The notes under the pieces are model-generated. The model made no database searches. It saw nothing but the letters and a program-made list of their open reading frames with translations, and was not told the DNA's origin. Positions 11,050-22,832 of a stretch of DNA of 64,000 nucleotides are shown here, one piece after another. The DNA is from Siphlonurus alternatus (Eukaryota; Arthropoda; Insecta; Ephemeroptera; Siphlonuridae): NCBI GenBank assembly GCA_949825025.1, contig OX463781.1, positions 2,705,066-2,769,065 on the forward strand, in the 5' to 3' direction. The stretch's first letter is position 1. Every line of letters begins with the position of its first letter. Made by a program: the position numbers and the translations under genes.

Positions 11050-11460
11050 ATTAAAATAAAATAATAAAATAATAATAAAAAATAAATAAAACACAAAATA
11101 ATAAAATAAATAATAATAAAAACGAAACATAAATAAAAAGGATTATTGTGGACAAGGGGAGGGGGTGGTACGCCACAATTGTTTGTCTATGGATTTATCC
11201 AATGCCAGGGTAACCACATAGTGGTAAATCGTGGCGATTTTGTACCCTGGGTGGGAGAAGCAGTAGCCGTGTCATCCTAACAATTTAAAGCTATGCTCAG
11301 CGGAGGCCGGTTTCGCTGGTAACTTAGGGAAACGGCCGAACCTCCGCTACACCCCCACAGGACACCAAATACAAGCGGAGGGGGAAGCAAGAGCAGATCT
11401 CACGGTACCACCCTTACTGTCCCCCGCATTGCCGAGGGATTGAAAACCATCCTCGTAATT
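11050..11460 (-). mobile_element. Probable retroposon with A-rich tail, unclassified
   Basis: A GC-richer 320-bp body (11141-11460) ends, on the minus strand, in an AAT/A-rich tract (11140-11050) in an otherwise AT-rich region. The minus-strand start has GGATGGTTTTCAATCCC, vaguely like a pol III B box. No second copy in the window and no clear target duplication. Confidence 0.4.
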
Positions 11461-12485
11461 ACTCTAACTATATAATTCAATAAAAATTAAGTTAATAAAT
11501 ATAATAAGTGAAGTATCTCTAACATATCTTCAGGTACATGACAACCTTGTTCAGGATGATACTACATAACATAGAATTTGGGTTTCGGGATCAGCTCAGT
11601 ATATTAAATTTATAACATATAAACATTTTATCATTTAATTATAATGATATTTTAACTTAAGGAAAGTATTGTTTTATTTATCTCTTTATTTAAATGTAAT
11701 TATTACCAAACGTAAAATGCAGTTAATTAAAAGTCTGGTTTATCCGCTAGGTCAATCAATCACACCAGGTGTGAATTATGTCTCATTACATGGCTTGACT
11801 AAAAGTCACGGACTACAAACCCTAACCTAAACCAATCTAAACAAGGCGTCGGTATTAGATTGATTGTGTTTTTATAAACTAAAAACAAAAATAAAATGAA
11901 AATAGCAAAAATTACAGCTAATTAAGCTATAAGAAAGTCGAACCATATTACATTTTGAAATCACCAATACCATGCATCAAAACTGCTAATGGTATATTGA
12001 TTAAAAAATAAATTGCACCTGTGTATATACCCACTTTTAAAAATATTGTTTTTTAAAAAATTACTTGTAACACAGTAAAATTGATATTATTGTAAATAAC
12101 AATTAACCAAATTATCGTTACTTGAAATTATATCGCTGCAGTTACTCGAGAGTCGAATCATCCGCGTCAAATATTTTTTACTATCCAATTTTATAAATAT
12201 TCAAAGAAACGGTCGCTTAATTTTAAACACGTGATCACTCACACGTGTTAGCCAGAAAAAAATATCACACGAGCGAGGTTCGTACACCTCGGGGTAGCGT
12301 AAACGTTTTATATTTTATACTGTATGACTTGCTGAAACTGGCAGCTCAGTCAGAACATTTTCGACCACTATTATATAATATAAAATATATATGTTATTTA
12401 ATGTTGAAATAGTATATAAATTTACTTTTAATTTCATTACGTCAAAATAAAATTACTATAACATATTCACTATAAAAATTGGTAA
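11461..12485. other. AT-rich intergenic sequence
   Basis: No coding or RNA signal seen. Contains a short CACGTGATCACTCACACGTG dyad at about 12227-12246. Confidence 0.4.
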
Positions 12486-12817
12486 CATCGGAGTATAATA
12501 TCGACCTAATTTTTTTTTATTGCAGAAATCGATGGAGGGTGTAAAGTTTTGCTACCCTAATTTATTTCGGATTTTTAACAGCCCTGCAGGAAGTATTTTT
12601 AAAAAATTATTGAAAGTCATCTTTGTGACGTCATGAGGCGCCTCTCCTTAAGAAAAGGATAAGACTTACCGCCGCGTGACATCACAAAAAGGACATTCAA
12701 TTATTTTTTAAAAATACTTCCAGGACTGTAAAAAATATCCGAAAAAAATCAGGGTAGCATAACTTTGCACCCTCTATCGATTTCTGTATTAAAAAAAAAA
12801 TGAGGTCAACACTCCAT
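12486..12817. mobile_element. ATGGAGTATCGACCTC MITE
   Basis: Near-complete copy with TTGTGACGTCATGAGGCGCC and GCCGCCGCGTGACATCAC around the centre, and GGGTAGCATAACTTTGCACC in the right arm. The right end ACTCCAT is followed by TA. Confidence 0.85.
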
Positions 12818-14028
12818 TATTAGTAAAATAAAATTTATCGAAAAAAATACACACTTTAATAATTAACTTTTTAAATAATTAAAAAAAAAAAAAAAATGGA
12901 AAACAGAGGTGTAGAACATCGATAACTTACATTAAAAGAACAATTTTATAGAAAAAGAATGGTAAAATTTATTATATATATTTTTTCAGCCCTTATAAGC
13001 TTGATACGATACAATCTTAAAAAATGTTTTACATATTTTCTTGATGAAACGATTATTCATAGATATAGTAAAAACCTTCAAATACAGACATATCATGTTC
13101 ACTATACTAGTCCCCCAAGGTGAAAGAGATATATATGAGTGAATGCACGGACGAACATGTCGATACATACGTATAAAGTTGACAAGCTCACACCAGTCAC
13201 ACCATACACCTCTCTCTGAGCTGCATCAGCGTCTCGTAGAATCACCTGAGGAAGAAATACACCGCAACCTTCAGTACAATTTAACCACTGTCAAAAAACA
13301 TGTTATCAAAAACATTCGAGTGTAATTAAATTATTATATATTCTAATTCAAAACGGCCTTAGCCGGTTCATTTTCAAGAGAGTTGAAATTTTGATGTACT
13401 GAATGTAAAATAGGAATTTTATTGAAAAATGAAAGTTTGGAATCAAATATAGTAGTTTTAATTATGTTAACGCTATGATTGGTTCGCGTTTTACAAATTA
13501 ATATTCTATTTTATACTGCATCAGTGTAATTTTTATAATACGAAGAAATAGTAAATAATCAAGAAAACTACTTTGTAATAGTTTTTTACAAAAATATATT
13601 TATGTCTAATATTTTTTTCTGTAATTCATTATTTATTATTAGAAAAAATAATTAGATAACGGTAAAAAAAAAAGTAATTTTTTTACAATCGAAGTATACA
13701 ATAAATGCACGGATACAAAAAAAAAATTGCAAATTGTTAAATATTTATTACACTACAAAATATGCACAAAAAACAAAATGCTGTATTTTATCAATTTTAT
13801 GCATTAATTATAATTGCATATTACATTTTAGCGGAAATTATTATGTATGTTTTTTTTTAACGTTATAGCTAGAAGGTACGTGCAAAATATCTCAAGAATT
13901 AACATCTATACATTAATTAAAATGCAGAAAGTATACATTTCAGCTTGAGTATTATAATACAAGTTGATTCATGATCGATGGATTATTACAAGTTATATAC
14001 TAAAAACAACGTTTTGTTACACAATACA
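12818..14028. other. AT-rich intergenic sequence
   Basis: No gene recognised. The ORFs here are short and AT-driven. Confidence 0.4.
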
Positions 14029-14034
14029 ACTTAC

Positions 14035-14081
14035 ATTCCTTGCACGTCATTCCTCCGCACGCCGCCTCCTCTCTCGTCCAT
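14035..14081 (-). CDS. Candidate first coding exon with CpG-rich leader (unidentified)
   Basis: On the minus strand, an ATG at 14081 opens MDERGGGVRRNDVQG and runs 47 nt to GTAAGT, a perfect donor core. The 150 bp upstream (14082-14235) is CpG- and GC-rich in an AT-rich region, as expected for a 5' UTR or promoter. No downstream exon was found, so function is unknown. It could be chance. Confidence 0.3.
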
Positions 14082-14433
14082 AGTCACACCAGTACTGAGC
14101 AGCAGCGAGCCAGCGACCTTTGACACGCGCACCTGTTGGCTTCCTACCTACAGCGCCCCACTCTTCCTTCTCTCTGTTTCGCTTGCAGCGCCGCGCTCGC
14201 CTTTACCTGTCTGTCTTGCTTACGGTGACACATATTACATCACTAAAACTAATATTGAATATTTAAGCTTTTGTATCATAATTTAAGTACGTGACCAGTT
14301 TTCAAACATTTTAATACTTTTAATTGCATGGTTAAGTTATGATCACGTGGGGACGGTGGGGTAGTATCATATTAAATATTCAGTGAAAAAAAAAAACATA
14401 TACTGCTGCCTTTTAAAAAAACCAAACATTTAT

Positions 14434-15430
14434 TAAGAGTAAGGTAACGCCACCAATGTTAAAAAAAAAAATCCCTCTCACAAAAATTCTGAAGGGAGGT
14501 CGTCCAAAATGGCTGAGTGCTTGCAACACTGTCGTCCGACGCTCCGCTCAAATTGTCTGTCCTCATCCTGGTAACTATCCCCATCCTATCTATTTATTAA
14601 TCATCTTGATCTCTATCCTTTTCCTCAGCCAATTTGATTCATAATTATCACTTTTCGCCTCACCGCACCCCCATAATCACTACTCTTGATCCTGCTCACG
14701 GTTGGGCTACAGGTCCCAACACGTTGAGAATTTCAAACTACCTGTGACATCCTTCATGTTGGCGCCACATCATCAACCAACATTATCCCACCCCACACCA
14801 CATAGTCAACGGCCAACAAATTCATCCAATTCCCTGCGTGGTCTTGGTTGTTCCACGGTAAAACGTGGTCGGCGGCAAGAAGTGGCACGCTGTCCCGCTT
14901 CCCATTATCACCTTGCGTCCCTCGTCCCATAATCACCCTATCCATTGTTCATCCATTTTCAACCCTTTTACCTTTTTTAAATTCTTAACCACATGAACAA
15001 TTTACATAAGTATTACGGTATTACCACAACATAGTCCAAACTTACTTAGTACCTGGGTGTATAGCTGTTTAACAACGGCTTATTCTCAAAAACGGAAGAA
15101 GAAGAAGAAGAAGAAGAAGAACAAAAATTCTGAAAAAAATTTAAAATGTTCTCCTCTATACCCCCTATCAGTACCTAAAATATCAGGTATACAAATACGA
15201 TCTAGTTTTTGAGTTATAAATTTTTAAAGTTGACTACTTTAACATGGAGAAATGAAACTCCCATGTTAAATTGGTCAACTTTAAAAATTCATAACTCAAA
15301 AACTAGATCGTATTTGTATACCTGATATTTTAGCTACTGATAGGGGGTGTAGAGGAGAACATTTTAAATTTTTTTCAGAATTTTTGTGAGAGGGATTTTT
15401 TTTAACATTGGTGGCGTTACCTTACCCTTA
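14434..15430. mobile_element. TTAA-flanked foldback MITE, GGGTAAGGTAACGCC family, copy 2 (interrupted)
   Basis: Left end TTAAGAGTAAGGTAACGCC, right end GGCGTTACCTTACCCTTAA. Split by a 627-bp insertion at 14494-15120. Without the insertion it matches copies 1 and 3. Confidence 0.85.
14494..15120 (+). mobile_element. Retroposon (SINE-like) with (GAA)n tail and 14-bp TSD
   Basis: Inserted into the foldback MITE: ACAAAAATTCTGAA is duplicated at 14480-14493 and 15121-15134. It starts GGGAGGTCGTCCAAAATGGC, where TGGCTGAGTGC fits a pol III A box, and ends in (GAA)n. The interior of about 560 bp has no ORF of note. The tRNA origin is an inference. The TSD and tail are direct evidence of retroposition. 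Confidence 0.75.
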
Positions 15431-16052
15431 ACAATTTTTTTACAGCAGTATAAAAAACACTTCTCTTTATAATTATTATTTTTATACTGCAACGAAGAAA
15501 CATTTGTTCATGTTTTTAGGCATAATGGCATTGTTGGAGCTAGGCAACGGCTTCAACTTCATAATTAACGGTCATTTTCCATAAGTTAATTAACATGTAA
15601 ATCAACAACTGTCCCATGTTTTTCCTTTCACGCGACAGACATTACACAACAATACTTTGTTTTCTAACAACGAGCAGAAGACTTTGATTGAATTAGACAT
15701 TAAATTAGATAAAATTTCCTTCATTTTGTAAAATGAAATGACGTGAATTTGACATGAAATTAGTAAATTTATTTTATTTATGTAATTGTCAATTTAAAAA
15801 AAAAATAATAATAAGATAAGTGATATCCTTGTGACCTTTGGTATTATTCAATTGTTGATTATATTTGGATACAGGTTATTACAAAGATCAAGCATGTAAA
15901 TTTAAGTCATTTCACTTCTTATTTGTGTGCGGTGCTGTCGTGTTGGTTTATGCCTAAAAATATGGACAAATACAATTATGTTTCTTCGTTGCAGTGTAAA
16001 AATAATAAGAATAGAGAGAAGTGTTTTTTATACTGCTGTAAAAAAATTGTTA
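15430..16052. mobile_element. TTAA-flanked element with 95-bp terminal inverted repeats
   Basis: AACAATTTTTTTACAGCAGT pairs with ACTGCTGTAAAAAAATTGTT, and the arms extend through GAAGAAACAT and TTTTTAGGCATAA. Unlike the other foldbacks it has a unique centre. That centre recurs at 57957-58440. It directly abuts the right end of the previous MITE. Confidence 0.8.
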
Positions 16053-16339
16053 AGACAATTAATTAAATAGAATTTTATGCAATTTAATATTTTACGCTTT
16101 AATTATATTTTGTATGCTTTTTTGAAAGGTAAGTGCTGTTATTTTCTTATTCATAATACGGCCCTATTTTTTGTTCTTCCATTCTTACGTTTCAATTAAT
16201 TAATTAGCATGTTACGAAAGCATTACGTTGTTAATTTATTAATGTTCACCGTGAACCGCAATACCCATCCTATTTCAAATTTCAATGAGTTTGACGTTCT
16301 CGCCATCAATTTCGCGTCATGGAAATCATTGAAAAACAT

Positions 16340-16515
16340 CTTAATTTTGTTCCGAACGCGTTGTGAATTTTGCTGAAATGCCCAACGCGTTGGGATCAAA
16401 ATGGCGATGCTCCGAACGCGAATTTCGCTTCTTGGAATTTTCGAATGATCCCAACGCGTTGGGAAACAAAAATTTCGCGTCCGAAGCGAATTCGCGTCCG
16501 GATACCAACATATAT
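16340..16515. repeat. Short CpG palindrome repeats (AACGCGTT)
   Basis: GAACGCGTTGTG, CCCAACGCGTTGGGATC, CCGAACGCG, ATCCCAACGCGTTGGGAAAC and GCGTCCGAAGCG within 170 bp. These are CG-dense in an AT-rich context and methylation-depleted in appearance (CpG kept). Confidence 0.6.
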
Positions 16516-16590
16516 ATGTATAAGGCAGGAAGCGATCCTGGGACTCCCGAGCGATAGACAGAGATCAAACCACTATGCTACGCTGTTAAT
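16515..16590 (-). mobile_element. tRNA-derived SINE head fragment
   Basis: On the minus strand, AGCGTAGCATAGTGGTTTG (A box), CTCGGGAGTCCCAGGATCGC and TTCCTGCC (B-box region) match the heads of the SINEs at 29570-29865 and 46825-47105. Confidence 0.6.
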
Positions 16591-16663
16591 TGTTATTGAA
16601 TAACATATAAAGATTCCAGTCTTCACTTTGAACTACTCGTTGGCTCTTCCTCTAGCTGTTTTT

Positions 16664-17016
16664 TAAGGGTAAGGTAACGCCACCAATGTTAAAAAAAATC
16701 CCTCTCACAAAAATTCTGAAAAAAATTTAAAATGTTCTCCTCTACACCCCCTATCAGTAGCTAAAATATCAGGTATACAAATACGATCTAGTTTTTGAGT
16801 TATGAATTTTTAAAGTTGACCAATTTAACATGGGAGTTTCATTTCTCCATGTTAAAGTAGTCAACTTTAAAAATTTATAACTCAAAAACTAGATCGTATT
16901 TGTATACCTGATATTTTAGGTACTGATAGGGGGTATAGAGGAGAACATTTTAAATTTTTTTCAGAATTTTTGTGAGAGGGATTTTTTTTAACATTGGTGG
17001 CGTTACCTTACCCTTA
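16664..17016. mobile_element. TTAA-flanked foldback MITE, GGGTAAGGTAACGCC family, copy 3
   Basis: An intact copy, TTAAGGGTAAGG to CCTTACCCTTAA, with TTTAACATGGGAGTTTCATT at the hinge. Confidence 0.9.
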
Positions 17017-17631
17017 ATAAAATATTAATGTCCAAATGTCTCGGTGATGCAAATTTACCGTGACTTAATTAACCCAATTAAGTATCTCTAAGTAATCAAT
17101 TAAGTTCTCAGACATAATTTGTCTAAATTTAATTCATGTTGCCCAAATACAGCAAGCAACTTATTTATCTTAATTTAAAATTGTTACTCTTCAAGAGAAT
17201 TGTCATAAATTCTACAACTTACTTCCCAAATTAGAAAACTCAGTTTACTATTATAATAATAAATTAAAAGTATAGGATCAAAATAAAAACTATTATATAT
17301 ATAAGAAACAAAATACTTATAATTCTTATTTCTTAGACACAGGTCATGTTGGTAAATTATACCACAATTTCTATATTTTTTTTAATTTGATTATTGTTTT
17401 ATTCATCATTAATAAGTCAAGAGCCAATATAGGCTGTCAATAAGTCTACAATAAATAATAAATATTTAACATTACAGACGGTACATACAAATATGAATTA
17501 ATTTATGATCAAAACAACAACAACAAATATATTTACAAATATTATTTAACAGACAATCCTCAATGTGGTGGTTTAATGGCAAGGCTCTACAATACTGACA
17601 TACCGTTAAGAAGGTAACAAGGTTAACAAAC

Positions 17632-17706
17632 TTAGCGCAGACTGTTGATAACAGCATAAGTGAACTCATTAGTGGTGGACTGGCCTCCAATATCCTTGGT
17701 TCGAAC
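17632..17706 (-). CDS. IDH3B: IDH3B exon 8 (C-terminus and stop)
   Basis: 24 codons plus TAA after a TTACAG acceptor: [15 protein letters not shown] followed by [18 protein letters not shown] is the conserved C-terminal NAD-side motif of IDH3 subunits. It joins exon 7 in frame ([10 protein letters not shown]). Confidence 0.92.
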   Translation of the reverse strand, partial: VRTKDIGGQSTTNEFTYAVINSLR

Positions 17707-20700
17707 CTGTAATCAAGAGCTCACAATTAAGAAAATTTTAATATTTCTAAGACACCTAATTAGGTTCCTGCATGCCATTTTTTTAGTAACTCATTTGAAA
17801 AAGAAGGTTGAGAAATACACAGGGGGAATTTTATGCGATTTTTTTTAGTACCGCATCTTGCCTAAAATGGAGCTTTATTTAGTCACTTGACCTGGAGGCA
17901 TCGCCTAAGACGTGGTCACGTTGCTATGGAAACAAATATAATAAACGATATAAACGTTGGTTAATTATTGCTTGTTTATTATTTGTTTCCATAGCAACGT
18001 GACGTCATAGGCGATGCCTCCAGGTCACGTGATTTTTTAAAACTCTTTTTTAGGCAAGATGCGGTACTAAAAAAAAAAATCACATAAAATTCACAGGTGT
18101 GTTTCTCAACCTCGTCTTTCAAATGAGCTACTAAAAAAATGGCATGCAGGAACCTAATTGCATGGATAATTTCTGTTAATGGGGAATTCCCATGAGCGAG
18201 AGCTGCAATGTGACATTTGCTGTAAATTCTCCTCATACTTCAAGCTAATTTGCAGAGTTGTGACAATGATACCGCTCAATGAATTTTGATGCTCTTTGTA
18301 ATCACCAAATATGTCAGTCACTTTAAATTACAGCAAGTGCATGTTATTTACATCGCGGTCGTGCTAAGAATTGCACATGTCAATTCCCCTTCAAGAGATC
18401 CAGGGCTCAAATTACAAAATAGGACCATCACTAACTGTAAGTGTATTGTTAAGAGTTTATAATCAACACTTAGTGACTGCCTGGTTTGTAATTTGAGGCT
18501 CGTTTTTTTTTTTAAAGGTGCTGCTTCTACTCACTGATGCTCAGCTAGCTTTTACTTCTATGAAATGATACACAGGTTTTTCAGAAATACCTTGGCCTTT
18601 AAATTCAATTCATGTACAAGCTAACTTGAACTTCGGAGTTAAAAATATGCATTTAAATTTGAGTACAGTAAATGAATGAATCTGATTGCATTTGCATCAT
18701 TCAAAGAGTGGTAAACAAGTAAGAGCCTCGGAAGACAAAAAATCATCATCATCATCACCAAAAATTAAAAAAAAATATGGCATTGAAAAAATCACTCATA
18801 TACTGTACATGATACAAGCCTAAATTTATGAAATTAAAGAACAACAAAATTAGCTATAAGCTAGCTATGACATTATACAACTTTACGTTCGTTGGTAGTT
18901 TTAATTTAAGGCTTAATCTGAGATATTTGGACAAAAAAAGTCGTATCGACAGATGTTCTTGAAATTAATTTGGTAGACTTACAATAATTGTCCAAATACT
19001 GCTGATTTTTTTTTTTGTTCAGATTTTTTAAACCGTTGGTTTAATTATAATTAATTTATTCAAATGTGAATTTCGTACCCTTTCAATGTTAAATTTTTCA
19101 ATCAACATTACACAAAAACGGCTCGAGATATTTTTTAAAACTTCATATAGATTAAAAGCTAATTTTTATGACTATTTTTATGAATGTTTTCATATATTTT
19201 GAACTTCTGCGTCGCTCGTTCTTGAAACTAGATGAGCAATGTGGCAACGCTCTCAGGGACTGTAGTCACCTCCCACTTCTGCTGATTAGCATTACTAGGG
19301 TGCTACAGTGTTGACAAGTTTTTTTATAGTGTGACCTCTTGACAGACAAATTCTCAGGTTATACCTTAAGACCAATTAAGAGAATGGAGCTGTTATTTTC
19401 ACCCATGTCATACTTGTAATTCATATTCCCTACTAATAAAATGTACTTGCCTTTCCAGCCTTGAGTACTCTGTCTACTGCGTTGCGAACCATATCTCCAT
19501 AATATGGCAGGTTTACGTGGTTCAACATCTTGGCCGAGCACAGCAGCATGGCTGTTGGGTTGGCAACATTCTTGCCGACTGCCTCAGAAAATGTATGCCT
19601 CGCACCCTGAAAACAACACACAGTTGGGTCAGCAGAAGCTGCAAATTTCAATGTATAAGACCTAAATATTCTTGATAGTTAATTCAAGATGCAAGCCATC
19701 CTTTCCCCATCCTATCATTATGATTGCATACTTTGCAAATAACTGAGAAGTTGGCTCTGGGATATATATATTTATGGATGACATACAAAATTCAAATTCA
19801 AAATTCAAAATCTTTTATTATTTCCATTTTTTCCTACAATCATATTTCCATGTACATGTTATATGTTGAGGTTTATAGGACAAGTCAGTACTAGAGCTAA
19901 AGCAATCAAGAGTCATTTTTTCAGAGCTTGAAGTCAATCATTTATAGTCAATGTAGTTTTTAACACTATAGAAGCACTTATCTCCTAACCACCTTTTAAC
20001 ACTCACTTTAAACACATTTAGATTTTCAATACATTTTATATCACAGGGTAGCTTATTATAAAGCTTATTATAATACAACTTATATGAATTATTACCTTGA
20101 AAAATAAACAATATTTTGATATTATTTTCATAGCAAAAAAACAAAACAAAAAATATCATGATGAAATAAAATACTTATAACTCCTTCATGAATGAATTAA
20201 ATAAGCAATATTATTTTTTTGGTTGTTCAAAAATGGTGAGAGTAAAAATATGCTGTCCAATTAACGATTAATCTCAATTACTGCTGAAGTAAAAAAATAT
20301 TTCCCTGCAAATGAATTGAATGAATTAAATTTTAGAAAATCGAGAATGTTCTAAAATTTAATCGCTTATAGTTTGAGCAAATTCAGTCTTGCAGTTTTCT
20401 TACAACAGCTCCATTTCCGGTTTCCATCCATAAGGCAAATGGACTTCTACCTCAGTTTTCACAAAACTGATAAGACAGATTTGCTTCAAAATTTATATGC
20501 CACCTATTAATGGTGAGTTTGAAGTCCCCTGCAAGTCTTGTTGCATTCAGGCGGTACGATTTCGAGATATCAATCTACTGAGATTCATCCTTAATTTGAA
20601 ATTGGAAATGAAAGGTTTTTAGAGCTTTTTTTAGTTTTCAAACCCTGTAGTTGGAAAGGTGAGAAGATATTTTGATTTGGAACTTACCGGCTCAAAGACA

Positions 20701-22787
20701 ACACACTTGGCGCTGTAGCTGGCCCCCGCCACCACACCAGCCCCTCCCACTAGGCCAGACGCCAAGTTATCGACAATGTTGCCGTACAAGTTGGGCATCA
20801 CTGTCACATCAAACTGGCGAGGGTTTGAAACCATCTGCATTGTGCAGTTGTCCACAATCATCGACTCAAACTCAATCTTGGGATACAGCTTTGCAATCTG
20901 AAAGTACATCAATTGAAAAAAAAATATAGACAAGCGCATGCAATCAAAATCAAATAATTAAAAACATATTTAATTTTACACTAACACAGTACAAGGAACT
21001 TCTGCAAGATGAAGTATGAAGAAACGATGAAATATGTTACCTTGTTTGTGGTTTTTAGGCTTCCTTCAGCATTAATCTTTTACTAATCAATATCGATGGT
21101 GTTCCGTCAAAAACGACTATCTCACTTTATCGCGTCCTCTCAAAAACGACTAACTCGTTTTATCGCGAGCCGAGATGGTCGCTTTTGCACTATGGGTTTC
21201 CAGGTATAGATTTTTTTTATACCTAGAAACCCATAGTGCAAAACCAACCATCTCGGCTCGCGATAAAACGAGTTAGTCGTTTTTGAGAGGACGCGATAAA
21301 ATGAGTTAGTCGTTTTTGACGGAACACCATCGATATGCTTATAACATGGACAAATATAATTGTATAATTACAGTAAACTCATGATTACACAACTTGCTAT
21401 GCTGTTAGGTAAAACTTGATTTTGAGTAAAGGAGATTGTGATCCAGTAAAAAATAATTAGCAATGCAGGTATAGGAAAAACTTGATATAAGATAAGACTC
21501 GTGATAAGGTAAATCTTAATTTTCTAGGTCTCTTGATTCTCTCGATTCTACGTAATAACAAGTTTGTCCTGTATATTATACTGTTGCATCCAAAGATAAT
21601 CTCTCATAGCTGTCACTTATATATCTATAGCCCAATTCTGTCAAAATTTTAAAAGGACTGTTTAAGGTAGAGATAACATGGATCAGCTGGCCCAATGCTA
21701 AAAAAAATCCCATTCATAAAAATTATGAAAAAAATTAAAATGTTCATCTCCTCTACATCCCCTATCAGTAGGTAAAATATCAGGTATACAAAAACGAGCT
21801 AGTTTTAAGTTAAAAATTTTTAAATTAGAGAACTTTAAAAACTAATTACTCAAAAACTAGCTCGTTTTTGTATACCTGATATTTTACCTACTGATAGGGG
21901 ATGTAGAGGAGAACATTTTAAATTTTTTTCATAATTTTTATGAATGCATTTTTTTTAACATTGGGCCAGCTGATCCATGTTATCTCTACATTAAACTTGC
22001 AACGATTCGAGCACACTAAAACCTTTTGTTTAAAGTTTAGTGACACAGTGTAATTACATACAGGCTGTATAAGAAAGCAAAAAACAGACACTCTTCCTAA
22101 CAAAGATATACAATAGTCAAATTTATTTACAGTAAAAACTCGTTATTATGCAACTTGTTGTTAGGTAAAACTTGATATAAGGTAGTACTACTTGATATAA
22201 CGATATAAGGTAAACTTGGGTCCCTTGATTTTACATAATAACAAGTTTTTACTGTATATTATAAATCTCCAGTTTTAATTAATTTACTTATGCCTTTAAA
22301 AAATGTTTACAAGCACCCCTCTGCTTTTAAATTTTTTAAATGCTTGTCACAAATTGTGATAAAAAACAGAAAAGTGATACAGTAATAAGTAATACCTCTT
22401 GACAGCTCCGCAAAAAGAGCCCATCTCCCAATTTCATAATGTTAGCTTTGTGCACTGCTGTAACCTTCTTTCTGTTGTTTCTTGTGGCATAATCAAATGC
22501 AAACTTTGCAATCCTCTGTGAGTTGACCGCAGTTACGATCTTGAGACACTCAACAACTCCCTGTAAGCACAACACAATAAAAATACATAACATAACGCCA
22601 TATCCCTTTTTATGGGGTAAGCCAGCAGCGCAGCATTATTACCTCGGCCGTCTACAATAAAAATATCATCTCAAATGTATGTGACCAGGCACAAAAATTA
22701 ATAGCTTAACAGCAATATCTTTTATTAGCTTTGGGACAACATATTAAATAATTACAATATTTAATAATAATTTGAACCTAAAATTTC

Positions 22788-22832
<45 letters not shown>

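Noticed and set aside
14456..14932. Protein-coding gene over the SINE-like insertion
   Set aside because: Short ORFs on both strands inside an element with a target duplication and a GAA tail. No conserved domain.
16341..16603. NALG-repeat ORFs on both strands
   Set aside because: By-product of the CCCAACGCGTTGGG palindromes.
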